A program made the position numbers and the translations under genes. From contig CAVVPY010000001.1 of NCBI GenBank assembly GCA_963750295.1, forward strand, positions 744,001 to 808,000: a DNA stretch of 64,000 nucleotides, read 5' to 3'. A model generated the notes under the pieces. It made no database searches. It saw only the letters and a program-made list of their open reading frames with translations, and was not told the DNA's origin. The stretch's first letter is position 1. Each line of letters opens with the position of its first letter. Shown here piece after piece: positions 9,330-17,586 of this stretch. The stretch comes from CAVVPY01 sp963750295 (lineage in GTDB: Bacteria > Actinomycetota > Actinomycetes > Mycobacteriales > Jatrophihabitantaceae).

Positions 9330-9839
9330 GTGCCATCCAGAGCTTCGTCCCGTGTGCCGACTCGCGCCCTGCCGTCGAAGGATGTTCAGGTCGTGGACGA
9401 GGTCGACCGCCGCATCCTGCGTGCCCTCGTCGACGACGCCCGCCTGCCGAACAACGCACTGGCCGAACGTGCCGGTATCGCGGCCTCGACGTGCCTGGGC
9501 CGGGTACGCGCGCTGCGCGAGCGCGGCGTGGTGCGTGGGTACCACGCTGACGTCGACCCGGCGGCGCTCGGCCGCCCGATCCAGGCGATGGTCGCGGTCC
9601 GGTTGCAGGCGCATGCCCGCGGCCACATCCCGGACTTCATGGCCAAGATCGCGACGCTGCCCGAGGTGCTGAACGTGTTCTTCCTCGGCGGCGCCAACGA
9701 CTTCCTCGTGCACATCGCCGCGACCGGCACCCAGAACCTGCGGGACTTCGTGGTGGTCAACCTGAGCGGCAATCCGGACGTCGCGCTGACCGAGACTAAC
9801 CTGATCTTCGAGCACATCCGGGCCGGCCTCGCTCACTGA
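9330..9839 (+). CDS. Lrp/AsnC family regulator of alanine dehydrogenase (AldR-like)
   Basis: 169 residues. The N-terminal HTH is VDEVDRRILRALVDDARLPNNALAERAGIAASTCLGRVRALRERG; the C-terminal RAM/AsnC effector domain contains VLNVFFLGGANDFLVHIAATG, the ligand-pocket signature. Homologues bind amino acids (alanine in AldR) and act as octamers. Its position head to head with ald makes control of ald, and of itself, the likely role. The start is the GTG at 9330; no Shine-Dalgarno is visible, and a -10-like box right before it suggests a leaderless message. About 20 residues precede the HTH. Confidence 0.93.
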   Translation: MPSRASSRVPTRALPSKDVQVVDEVDRRILRALVDDARLPNNALAERAGIAASTCLGRVRALRERGVVRGYHADVDPAALGRPIQAMVAVRLQAHARGHIPDFMAKIATLPEVLNVFFLGGANDFLVHIAATGTQNLRDFVVVNLSGNPDVALTETNLIFEHIRAGLAH

Positions 9840-9871
9840 ACCCGCCCGCCTCCGGCGACGTAGGAGCGGAC

Positions 9872-10381
9872 ATGCCCACCGAGTTCAACGGTCTGCCGAC
9901 GCACGTCCTGTTGGTCCACGTCGTCGTCGTGTTCGTGCCCGTCGCTGCGGCGATGCTCGTGGCGCACGCGGTCTGGCCCGCTGCCCGGCGCCGGCTCGGC
10001 GTGGCGACGCCGGCAGTCGCGTTCGTGGCCATGGTTTTCGTCCCCGTCACCACGAACGCGGGCGAGTGGCTGCGCGACCACCTCAGCGTGTCGACCATCG
10101 ACCGGGCGCGGATCCGCGAGCACGCGGACCTCGGTGACAGCCTGCTGCCCCTGGTGATCGGGATGTTCGTGGTCTCGGCCGTCCTCTGGTACCTGGGCCG
10201 GCGCGCCGAGTACGGCTTGGTGCCGGACCGTTCGACCCGTCCGGCTCTGCCGAAGTGGATCAGTGGCGTCATCGCCGCGGTGGCCATCGCGGTGGCCGTC
10301 GTCAACACCGTGCAGGTCTACCGTGCCGGTGACTCGGGGGCACAAGCGGCGTGGACCGGCCGGACGACCAGCGGCGGCTGA
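9872..10381 (+). CDS. DUF2231 family membrane protein
   Basis: 169 residues with four hydrophobic segments (about 12-30, 45-60, 85-105 and 125-145). The opening FNGLPTHVLLVHVVVVFVPVAA, with its His residues in the first helix, is the DUF2231 signature (NGLPxHPLLVH). Function is unknown; some relatives carry ferredoxin or heme-linked partners. It follows the Lrp regulator by 32 bp in the same direction but has no obvious functional link to it. Confidence 0.85.
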   Translation: MPTEFNGLPTHVLLVHVVVVFVPVAAAMLVAHAVWPAARRRLGVATPAVAFVAMVFVPVTTNAGEWLRDHLSVSTIDRARIREHADLGDSLLPLVIGMFVVSAVLWYLGRRAEYGLVPDRSTRPALPKWISGVIAAVAIAVAVVNTVQVYRAGDSGAQAAWTGRTTSGG

Positions 10382-10387
10382 CCGCGG

Positions 10388-11278
10388 TCAGCGTTTGGCA
10401 GCGAAGACGCCCGCCGGGAACGCGCCGCCGTGCACGATGCGGCGCGAGATCGCCTTCCCGAGTGCGATGAGGCGCTCGCTCCGATCGGCGCCGAGGTGCT
10501 CGCACGCGGCCCGGTCCATGCGGTCCGTGGCGTCCTCGACCTCTTGCCGAAGCGCGAGCCCGGCCGGGGTCAAGACGTCGCCGTCGAGCAACCCTCGAGC
10601 ACGCAGCCCGTCGCTCGCCTCGGCCCACTGCTCGTCCGACCAGCCGCGGATGGCTTTGGCTGCGTCGTTGGTGAAGCCGGTGCCGGTCGCGGTGTGCGTC
10701 ACTATCGCGTCGATGCCCGTCAGCCCAGCGGCCAGCAGAGCGGCGACGTGGCCGTCACCGCGGTACTCGCGCAACAGGCTCGCGGCGTGCCACAGCACGA
10801 GATGCGGCTCGTCCGGCCAGTCCAGCGATGCATGCCCCGCGTAGAGCGGACGCCCCTCGGGACGCAGTGCGGTCGTGGCCGCACGTGCCAACTCGGCCGC
10901 CTCGGCCACGTCCGCCGCGGCGACCGTGTCGCCGAGTATCCGGCGCAGCGCGGCGTCGGCGGCCGCCAGGCGAGCGTCGAGGATCGCCTCGCGAGTTGCC
11001 AACGTCCACGCCCGCGGGATGAACCGTGCAACCAGTTCCGGGTTGAAGTTGTAGAACGTCGCGACGACGACGCCGACGTCGACCGCTCCCATCGGTGCCG
11101 CGCGGCTGGCGAAGTAGCCCATCCGGCCCGGCCGCAGCCCGGCACCGGTGAGCTGTTCATCCGCCTCGGGGACGAAGTAGATCATCGAGTGCACGGACTC
11201 GAGGGCGCGTCGCACCCGGGCACTGGTGTCAGGGGGCTGAGCGGGTTCGGGGGGCTGAGCGGGCAATGTCGAGGTCAC
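10388..11278 (-). CDS. SCO6745 family protein
   Basis: 296 residues, mainly helical. RVRRALESVHSMIYFVPEADEQLTGAGLRPGRMGYFASRAAPMGAV opens the conserved core, and ATFYNFNPELVARFIPRAW follows; both are characteristic of the actinobacterial SCO6745 group. The C-terminal third (SDEQWAEASDGLRARGLLDGDVLTPAGLALRQEVEDATDR) looks like a winged-helix of MarR type, but the whole protein is not a standard regulator. The biochemical role is not established. The N-terminus contains a short duplicated Ala-Gln-Pro-Pro stretch caused by a 13-bp tandem repeat. It converges on the DUF2231 gene. Confidence 0.78.
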   Translation of the reverse strand: MTSTLPAQPPEPAQPPDTSARVRRALESVHSMIYFVPEADEQLTGAGLRPGRMGYFASRAAPMGAVDVGVVVATFYNFNPELVARFIPRAWTLATREAILDARLAAADAALRRILGDTVAAADVAEAAELARAATTALRPEGRPLYAGHASLDWPDEPHLVLWHAASLLREYRGDGHVAALLAAGLTGIDAIVTHTATGTGFTNDAAKAIRGWSDEQWAEASDGLRARGLLDGDVLTPAGLALRQEVEDATDRMDRAACEHLGADRSERLIALGKAISRRIVHGGAFPAGVFAAKR

Positions 11279-11324
11279 GCCGACACGGTAGGCGACGAGG
11301 AGCGCCGCGCGGACGCCGCGTGGG

Positions 11325-12734
11325 CTACAGGCGCGTCCACGCCTCGGTGAGGACGGCGCGCAGGATCTGCTCGATCTCGTCGAACTCGCTCTGCCCGACG
11401 ATCAGTGGCGGTGCCAGCTGCACGACCGGGTCGCCGCGGTCGTCGGCCCGGCAGTAGAGCCCGGCCTCGAACAGCGCCTTGGACATGAACCCGCGCAGCA
11501 GCCGGTCGGCCTCGTCCTCGTCGAAGGTCTCCTTCGTCGCCTTGTCCTTGACCAGCTCGATCCCGTAGAAGAATCCGTCGCCGCGGACGTCGCCGACGAT
11601 CGGCAGGTCGCGCAGCTTCTCCAGCGTGGCGCGGAAGGCACCCTCGTTGTCGAGGACGTGCTGGTTGAGGCCTTCGCGATCGAAGATGTCGAGGTTGGCC
11701 ATGGCGACCGCCGCGGACACCGGGTGTCCACCGAAGGTGTAACCGTGCGGGAAGTAGTCGTCGCCGTGCCAGAACGGTTCGGCCACCTTGTCGCTGACCA
11801 GGCACGCGCCGATGGGCGAGTAGCCGCTGGTCATGCCCTTCGCGGCCGTGATCATGTCCGGGACGTAGCCGAACTTGTCGCACGCGAACGTCTTGCCGAG
11901 TCGGCCGAACGCGCAGATGACCTCGTCCGAGACCAGCAGGACGTCGTGCCGGTCGCAGATCTCGCGCACCCGCTGGAAGTATCCGGGCGGCGGCGGGAAG
12001 CAGCCGCCGCTGTTCTGCACCGGCTCGACGAAGACCGCGGCCACGGTGTCCGGCCCTTCGAACTCGATGGCATGTTCGATGCTGTCGGCGGCCCAGCGGC
12101 CGAAGGCCTCGAGGTCGTCGCCGTGTTCGGGGGCACGGTAGAAGTTGGTGTTGTGCGCCTTGTGCGCGCCGGGGACGAGCGGCTCGAACCACTTCTTCGC
12201 GTCCGGGATGCCAGTGATCGACAGCGCGCCCTGCGGCGTGCCGTGATAGGCGATGTTGCGGCTGATGACCTTGGTCTTCATCGGCTTGCCGACGAGCTTC
12301 CAGTACTGCTTGGCCAGCTTCCAGGCCGTCTCGACGGCCTCGCCACCACCGGTGGTGAAGAAGACCTTGTTGAGATCGCCCGGCGCGAGGTCGGCCAGCC
12401 GGTCGGCGAGGTCGATCGCCTGCGGGTGCGCGTAGGACCACAGCGGGAAGAACGCCAGTTCCGAGGCCTGCTTGAACGCTGCCTCGGCCAGTTCGCGCCG
12501 GCCATGACCGGCCTGCACGACGAACAGTCCGGCCAACCCGTCCAGGTAGCTCTTGCCGTGGACGTCGAAGATCCGTGCGCCGTCGCCCCGGACGATCGTG
12601 GGGACCGGCGTCTTGTCGTACGAGCTCATCTTGGTGAAGTGCATCCAGAGATGCTCGCGAGCGGTGGCGGACAACCGCGCCGCTTCGGGATTGGTGTCGA
12701 CGGCGTGTTCGGTCTGGTTCGGGGTGGTGGTCAT
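11325..12734 (-). CDS. Class III (PLP) aminotransferase, putrescine/amine-pyruvate type
   Basis: 469 residues. The PLP-binding Lys299 lies in TAAKGMTSG, the cofactor Asp in VSDEVICAFGRLG, and the phosphate-binding residues in TTGGGEAVETAWK. Length and the motif SYAHPQAIDLADRLA match the omega-aminotransferases that act on putrescine, taurine or beta-alanine with pyruvate as acceptor. Given the Pot transporter and agmatinase nearby, putrescine-pyruvate transamination is the best guess, giving 4-aminobutanal and alanine. The dehydrogenase that would take 4-aminobutanal to GABA is not in the window. It is 28 bp downstream of an Lrp/AsnC gene and probably in one operon with it. Confidence 0.9.
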   Translation of the reverse strand: MTTTPNQTEHAVDTNPEAARLSATAREHLWMHFTKMSSYDKTPVPTIVRGDGARIFDVHGKSYLDGLAGLFVVQAGHGRRELAEAAFKQASELAFFPLWSYAHPQAIDLADRLADLAPGDLNKVFFTTGGGEAVETAWKLAKQYWKLVGKPMKTKVISRNIAYHGTPQGALSITGIPDAKKWFEPLVPGAHKAHNTNFYRAPEHGDDLEAFGRWAADSIEHAIEFEGPDTVAAVFVEPVQNSGGCFPPPPGYFQRVREICDRHDVLLVSDEVICAFGRLGKTFACDKFGYVPDMITAAKGMTSGYSPIGACLVSDKVAEPFWHGDDYFPHGYTFGGHPVSAAVAMANLDIFDREGLNQHVLDNEGAFRATLEKLRDLPIVGDVRGDGFFYGIELVKDKATKETFDEDEADRLLRGFMSKALFEAGLYCRADDRGDPVVQLAPPLIVGQSEFDEIEQILRAVLTEAWTRL

Positions 12735-12762
12735 TTCTGCTCCATCGCTTTCCTGCGGGCGC

Positions 12763-13239
12763 TCATCGTGCGCCCCAGTTGTAGGTCTGTTTGACGAGCT
12801 TGAGGTAGAGGAAGGTCTCGGTGCGGACGACCCCGTCGATCGCCCGGATCGAGGTGTTGATCAAACGCAACAGGTGTGCGTCGTCCTCGACGACCACTTC
12901 GGCCAGGATGTCCCAGGATCCGGCGGTCACGACGATGTAGTCGACCTCGTCGATCTTCTCCAGTTCGGCGGCGATCGCCTCGACGTCGCCGGTGACCGCC
13001 ACGGCGACCATCGCCTGACGGGCGAAGCCGGTCTGCATAGGATCGGTGACGGCGACGATCTGCATCACGCCCGAGTCGAGGAGTTTCTGCACCCGTTGCC
13101 GGACCGCAGCCTCCGACAAGCCCACGGCCGTTCCGATGGCGGCATAGGAGCGGCGTCCGTCGGCCTGGAGTTGTTCGATGATCGCCTTGGACGTGTCGTC
13201 GATACGCTCCCGGGTTGCAGTGCGCACCATAACGATCAT
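12763..13239 (-). CDS. Lrp/AsnC family regulator of the polyamine genes
   Basis: 158 residues. The HTH (IDDTSKAIIEQLQADGRRSYAAIGTAVGLSEAAVRQRVQKLLDSGV) is followed by a RAM domain with VDYIVVTAGSWDILAEVVVED. It is transcribed away from potA and upstream of the class III aminotransferase, so it likely controls both the aminotransferase and the transporter operon. The ATG at 13239 is used; an in-frame GTG three codons later is an alternative, and neither has a strong ribosome-binding site. This is the second Lrp-type regulator in 4 kb and is not closely similar to the AldR-like one. Confidence 0.92.
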   Translation of the reverse strand: MIVMVRTATRERIDDTSKAIIEQLQADGRRSYAAIGTAVGLSEAAVRQRVQKLLDSGVMQIVAVTDPMQTGFARQAMVAVAVTGDVEAIAAELEKIDEVDYIVVTAGSWDILAEVVVEDDAHLLRLINTSIRAIDGVVRTETFLYLKLVKQTYNWGAR

Positions 13240-13255
13240 TTTTACTTGTTCAGGG

Positions 13256-13270
13256 CACTTTCGGCAAGTG
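13256..13270. promoter_or_regulatory. Palindrome in the Lrp-potA divergent spacer
   Basis: A perfect 5-bp inverted repeat with a 5-nt centre (CACTT-TCGGC-AAGTG) lies 17 bp upstream of the Lrp-type gene and 110 bp before potA. It is placed to act on the divergent promoters. Operator function is inferred from symmetry and location only. Confidence 0.35.
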
Positions 13271-13380
13271 AATCAGTGGTCCTGGGGAACTTTGACGACG
13301 GAATCCTTTGTCGGAACCCTTGTCGCGCGTCGCTGGCCGTGTCAGGATTCGGTGACCGCGTCCCCTGGTCGAGGAGCTGC

Positions 13381-14556
13381 ATGGACACGCCCGTATCCCC
13401 AACGGCACATTCTGCTGCCCCGCCGGCCACGGCGATCGAGCTGGTCGGGATCGCCAAGCGATTCCACTCGCGGCGCGGGGTGGTGACGGCGGTCGAGCGG
13501 GTGGACCTCGTCATCGGCGAGGGCGAGTTCTTCTCGCTGCTCGGCCCGTCCGGGTGCGGCAAGACGACGACGCTGCGGATGATCGGCGGTTTCGAGGAAC
13601 CCAGCGAGGGGCAGATCCTGCTCTACGGCGACGACGTGGTCGGGGTGCCGCCGAACAAGCGCGACGTCAACATGGTCTTCCAGTCCTACGCGCTGTTCCC
13701 GCACATGTCGGTGTTCGACAACGTCGCCTTCGGCCTGCGCCGCAAGTCGGTCGATTCGCCAGAGGTCCGCACGCGGGTCGGCGAGATGCTCGAGCTGGTG
13801 CAACTCGAGGGCAAGGCCGAACGGCGCCCGAGAGAGTTGTCCGGCGGCCAGCAGCAGCGCGTCGCACTGGCCCGTGCGCTGGTGAACAAGCCGCGGGCGC
13901 TACTGCTCGACGAACCCCTCGCCGCGTTGGACCTGAAACTGCGCCAGGCGATGCAACTCGAGCTCAAGCGGATCCAGCGCGAGGTTGGCATCACCTTCAT
14001 CTTCGTCACCCACGACCAGGGTGAGGCGCTGACGATGTCCGACCGTCTCGTCGTCATGAACGCCGGTCGGATCGAACAGCTCGGTTCGCCGCGCGAGGTG
14101 TACGAACGGCCGCGGACCCGGTTCGTGGCCGGCTTCATCGGGACGTCCAACCTCATCACCGGGACGGTCGAACGCATCGACGGCACGACCGCGATCCTGG
14201 AGACCGGGACCGACGAGACGCTCTACGCGCCGAACGCGGTCGAGGTCGGTGCCGTGGTCGGCAAGCCGCTCGACGTCACCGTCCGGCCGGAGAAGATCAT
14301 CCTTACCGCGGCCCGTCCTGATGCGGGCCGGTGTGCCATCCGCGGCCGGGTCAGCGAGGTCGTCTACCTCGGCACCTCGACGCAGTACGCGGTCCGGTCC
14401 GCCAACGGCAGTGAACTGCTGGTGTTCGTGCAGAACGCGTCCGACTCCGAGGACATCGCAGAGCGCAAGCAGGACGTGTGGCTGTCCTGGCTGCCCGAGC
14501 ACACCCTGGCGCTGGCGCCGAGTACGTCCGACGAGGTCCTGGTGGAGGTTTCATGA
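13381..14556 (+). CDS. potA: Spermidine/putrescine-type ABC transporter ATP-binding subunit
   Basis: 391 residues. Walker A GPSGCGKTT is at residues 55-63, the Q-loop is in NMVFQSYALFPHM, the signature LSGGQQQR is near residue 154, Walker B is ALLLDEPLAALD, and the switch His is in FVTHDQGEAL. A C-terminal TOBE domain starts near residue 280 (GTSNLITGTVERIDG...VRPEKI). It energises import of polyamines or a related amine. GAGGAG 5 nt before the ATG supports this start. It heads a four-gene operon with ATGA overlaps through the substrate-binding protein and both permeases. Confidence 0.95.
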   Translation: MDTPVSPTAHSAAPPATAIELVGIAKRFHSRRGVVTAVERVDLVIGEGEFFSLLGPSGCGKTTTLRMIGGFEEPSEGQILLYGDDVVGVPPNKRDVNMVFQSYALFPHMSVFDNVAFGLRRKSVDSPEVRTRVGEMLELVQLEGKAERRPRELSGGQQQRVALARALVNKPRALLLDEPLAALDLKLRQAMQLELKRIQREVGITFIFVTHDQGEALTMSDRLVVMNAGRIEQLGSPREVYERPRTRFVAGFIGTSNLITGTVERIDGTTAILETGTDETLYAPNAVEVGAVVGKPLDVTVRPEKIILTAARPDAGRCAIRGRVSEVVYLGTSTQYAVRSANGSELLVFVQNASDSEDIAERKQDVWLSWLPEHTLALAPSTSDEVLVEVS

Positions 14557-15809
14557 CCGCGCCGATGCCGCCCGACCTGGTGCGCGGGCTGACCCAGTCC
14601 CGAGTGTCCCGCCGGCGCGCGCTGCAGGTCGGCGGCCTGTCGGCGCTGGGTCTGTCGCTCGCGGCGTGCGGGATCCCCGGTTCGCAGGCCGGCGGACTCG
14701 GCGGCCAGGCGTGGCGGAACGAGATCGCGAAATTCTGGGACACCCACAAGAAGACGGGAACGCTGGACTTCGAGAACTGGCCGCTGTACATCGACGTGGG
14801 TGCCAGCCAGAGTGACCACCCGACGATCGACATGTTCACCAAGGACACCGGGATCAAGGTCAAGTACAGCGAGGGCATCCAGCAGGTCGACACGTACTTC
14901 GGCAAGATCCAGCCCGTGCTGGCATCGGGGCAGAGCATCGGCAAGGACATCATCGTCCTCACCAACGGCCGGTTCCTCGACAAGCTGATCGAGCTGGATT
15001 TTCTGATCCCGCTCGATCAGCGGCAAATGGTCAACTTCTACCAGTACGGCAGTGACCTGGCGAAGAACCCCAGCTACGATAGGGGGAACGTCTATACGAT
15101 GCCGTGGCAGTCCGGCATCACCGGCATCGGCTACAACCCGGCCAAGGTCGGCAAGAAGATCACTAGCTGGCAGGACCTCGCGGACCCGGCGTTGCGCGGC
15201 AAGATCGGCATGTTCGGCGACACTGAGGATCTGCCGGGTTGTGCGCTGCTCGCCGTCGGTGTCAACCCCGAGACCTCGCAGCAGGCCGACTGGCGCAAGG
15301 CCGCAGCGTGGCTGACGAAGCAGCAACCACTCGTGCGCAAGTACTACGAGCAGGACTACATCGCCCCGCTGAAGAGCGGTGACATCTGGGCGTCCATGGC
15401 ATGGTCGGGCGACGTGTTCCAGGCCCAGGCCGAGGGCTCGAAACTCGAGTTCGTCGTGCCGGACGAGGGTGCGATGTTGTGGTCGGACAACATGTGCATC
15501 CCGAAGTACGCAGCGCACCCCGTGGACGCGATGATCTACATGGACTACGTGTACCAACCGAAGATCGCCGCCCTGATCACCGAATACGTGTCCTACATCA
15601 GCCCGGTGCCGGCCGCCCAGCCCATCGTGGCCAAGGACGCGGCCGAACTGCCGCCGGGCGCGGACAAGGACTACGTCGAGGCGGTGGCCAAGAGCCCGCT
15701 GGTGTTCCCCAGCGACGCCGACTACTCGAAGCTGCACCGCTACCGGACGCTGACCAAGGCCGAGCAGACGGTCTGGAACTCGATCTTCCAGCCGATCTAC
15801 CAGTCATGA
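14553..15809 (+). CDS. potD: Polyamine-type ABC transporter substrate-binding lipoprotein
   Basis: 418 residues. A twin-arginine signal (SRRRALQVGG) is combined with a lipobox ending LSLAAC at Cys39, so it is probably exported folded by Tat and lipid-anchored. The mature part has the PotD/F-type fold markers: DFENWPLYID, VKYSEGIQQVDTYFGKIQP and MPWQSGITGIGYN. It should bind the imported amine outside the membrane. GGAGG precedes the ATG by 4 nt, and the ATG overlaps the potA stop (ATGA). Gene order A-D-B-C is common in actinobacterial versions. Substrate specificity cannot be read from sequence alone. Confidence 0.93.
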   Translation: MTAPMPPDLVRGLTQSRVSRRRALQVGGLSALGLSLAACGIPGSQAGGLGGQAWRNEIAKFWDTHKKTGTLDFENWPLYIDVGASQSDHPTIDMFTKDTGIKVKYSEGIQQVDTYFGKIQPVLASGQSIGKDIIVLTNGRFLDKLIELDFLIPLDQRQMVNFYQYGSDLAKNPSYDRGNVYTMPWQSGITGIGYNPAKVGKKITSWQDLADPALRGKIGMFGDTEDLPGCALLAVGVNPETSQQADWRKAAAWLTKQQPLVRKYYEQDYIAPLKSGDIWASMAWSGDVFQAQAEGSKLEFVVPDEGAMLWSDNMCIPKYAAHPVDAMIYMDYVYQPKIAALITEYVSYISPVPAAQPIVAKDAAELPPGADKDYVEAVAKSPLVFPSDADYSKLHRYRTLTKAEQTVWNSIFQPIYQS

Positions 15810-16735
15810 CGCTGCTCGCCGAACGGGCACCCGCCGAACCGGCGCCGCCGTCACCGCCGCCGAAACGTCGGCGCGCGGGCCTCGGTGCGCGTCTGGCGCC
15901 GTACCTGCTGGTGCTGCCGGCCTGGCTGTGGCTGGCGATCTTCTTCGTCGTCCCGACCGTCGTGATGCTCTCGGTGTCGACGATGACCGGGGACATCGGC
16001 GTCGGTTTCAAGCAGACCTTCCACTGGCACACCTATGTGGACGCGTGGAACCTGTACCACGTCCAACTGGTCCGTTCGCTGGAGTACGGCCTGATCGCCA
16101 CCGTGCTGTGCATCGGGATCGGTTACCCGGTCGCCTACTGGATCGCGTTCCGCGGCGGTGCACACAAGTCCAGCCTGCTGTTCCTGCTGCTGTTGCCGTT
16201 CTTCGTCTCGTTCGTCATCCGCACCCAGTCGTGGAACTTCATCCTGTCGGACAACGGGATGCTGCTGTCGCCGCTGAAGGACTGGGGGTTGGTCGGTAGC
16301 AGCTTCCACGTGTTGCAGACCCCCGTCGCTGTCGTCGGCGGCCTGGTCTACAACTTCCTGCCGTTCATGGTGCTGCCGATCTACGTCTCGCTCGAGCGGA
16401 TCGACCCGGCGCTGCTCGAAGCCTCGGCCGATCTGTACGCGACGAAGTTCACCGCACTGCGCAAGGTGGTCTTCCCGCTGTCGATCCCGGGCGTGTTCGC
16501 CGGCGTGCTGCTCACCTTCGTCCCGGTCGCCTCGGACTATGTGAATGCGACGATTCTCGGTGGGCCGAGCACCACCATGATCGGCAACAACATCCAGACC
16601 GAGTACTTCACGAACCTGAACTATCCGCTGGCCGCGTCGATGTCGTTCATCCTCATGGCGATCCTGCTCGTCGGCGTGTTCCTCTACGCCCGGCTACTCG
16701 GCACCGAGGACGTCCTCGAAGTGGCGGGTCGCTGA
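15806..16735 (+). CDS. potB: Polyamine-type ABC transporter permease, PotB-like
   Basis: 309 residues with six hydrophobic segments after a cytoplasmic Pro/Arg-rich leader. The permease EAA loop is LLEASADLYATKFTALRKVVFPLSIPGVFAG (about residues 207-235), which docks on PotA. The stretch LLPFFVSFVIRTQSWNFIL is typical of PotB-class subunits. ATGA overlap with potD and a one-base stop/start overlap with the next permease indicate one translationally coupled operon. Confidence 0.94.
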   Translation: MTLLAERAPAEPAPPSPPPKRRRAGLGARLAPYLLVLPAWLWLAIFFVVPTVVMLSVSTMTGDIGVGFKQTFHWHTYVDAWNLYHVQLVRSLEYGLIATVLCIGIGYPVAYWIAFRGGAHKSSLLFLLLLPFFVSFVIRTQSWNFILSDNGMLLSPLKDWGLVGSSFHVLQTPVAVVGGLVYNFLPFMVLPIYVSLERIDPALLEASADLYATKFTALRKVVFPLSIPGVFAGVLLTFVPVASDYVNATILGGPSTTMIGNNIQTEYFTNLNYPLAASMSFILMAILLVGVFLYARLLGTEDVLEVAGR

Positions 16736-17586
16736 TGGCCACGGTCACCAGCCAGGTGCTGCGACCGCCCGAGCCGCCGGCGGCGATCGTGCCGAAGCGG
16801 CGTCGACGGATCAACGGGCGCTGGCTGCTGCCGATGTGGGGCTGGGCTGTCATCGCGTGGCTGAGCCTGCCGATCGCCGTCATGATCGTCTTCGGATTCA
16901 ACAACCCGAAGGGCAAGCAGAACACGACGTGGCAGGGCTTCACGCTGAACTGGTATCGGCACCTGTTCGACATCAACGACCTGACCGACGCGCTCGTGAA
17001 CTCGCTGACGATCGCGGCGTTGTCGACCTCGATCGCGGTCGTCCTCGGCACCCTGCTCGGTTACTCGCTCGGACGGCACAAGTTCCGCGGCTCGGGATCG
17101 GTGACGCTGCTGCTGTTCGCCAACATCGCGGCGCCCGAGATCGTGCTCGGCGCGGCGCTGCTGAGCATGTTCCTGACCCTCAACGTCCCGCGCGGGTATG
17201 CCACGATCGTCATCGCGCACGTGATGTTCAGCCTCGCCTACGTCACGGTCACGGTTCGCGCGCGGATGGCCGGCCTCGACCCGTCGTTGGAGGAAGCGTC
17301 GCGCGATCTCGGGGCCGGTCCGGTCTCGACGTTCTTCCGGGTGACGCTGCCCGGCATCCTGCCCGGCGTGATGTCCGGCGCGCTGCTCGCCTTCGCACTG
17401 TCGATCGACGACTACATCATCACCAGCTTCAACAACGGCAACACGATCACCTTCCCGCTGTGGGTGTACGGCGCTTCCCGTGTCGGCGTGCCGCCGCAGG
17501 TCAACGTGATGGGCACGTTGATCTTCGCGTTCGGCGTGCTGATCGCGATCGCCGGCTTCGTGTCCAGCCGCCGAAAGTCGGCATGA
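16735..17586 (+). CDS. potC: Polyamine-type ABC transporter permease, PotC-like
   Basis: 283 residues, six predicted helices. SLPIAVMIVFGFNNPKG and the EAA loop LEEASRDLGAGPVSTFFRVTLPGILPGVMSGALLAFALSIDDYIITSF are diagnostic of PotC/PotI subunits, including the conserved SxDDY just after the loop. It pairs with the upstream PotB-like subunit to form the channel. The gene starts on the last base of potB's stop and its own stop overlaps the ATG of the FAD oxidase. Confidence 0.95.
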   Translation: MATVTSQVLRPPEPPAAIVPKRRRRINGRWLLPMWGWAVIAWLSLPIAVMIVFGFNNPKGKQNTTWQGFTLNWYRHLFDINDLTDALVNSLTIAALSTSIAVVLGTLLGYSLGRHKFRGSGSVTLLLFANIAAPEIVLGAALLSMFLTLNVPRGYATIVIAHVMFSLAYVTVTVRARMAGLDPSLEEASRDLGAGPVSTFFRVTLPGILPGVMSGALLAFALSIDDYIITSFNNGNTITFPLWVYGASRVGVPPQVNVMGTLIFAFGVLIAIAGFVSSRRKSA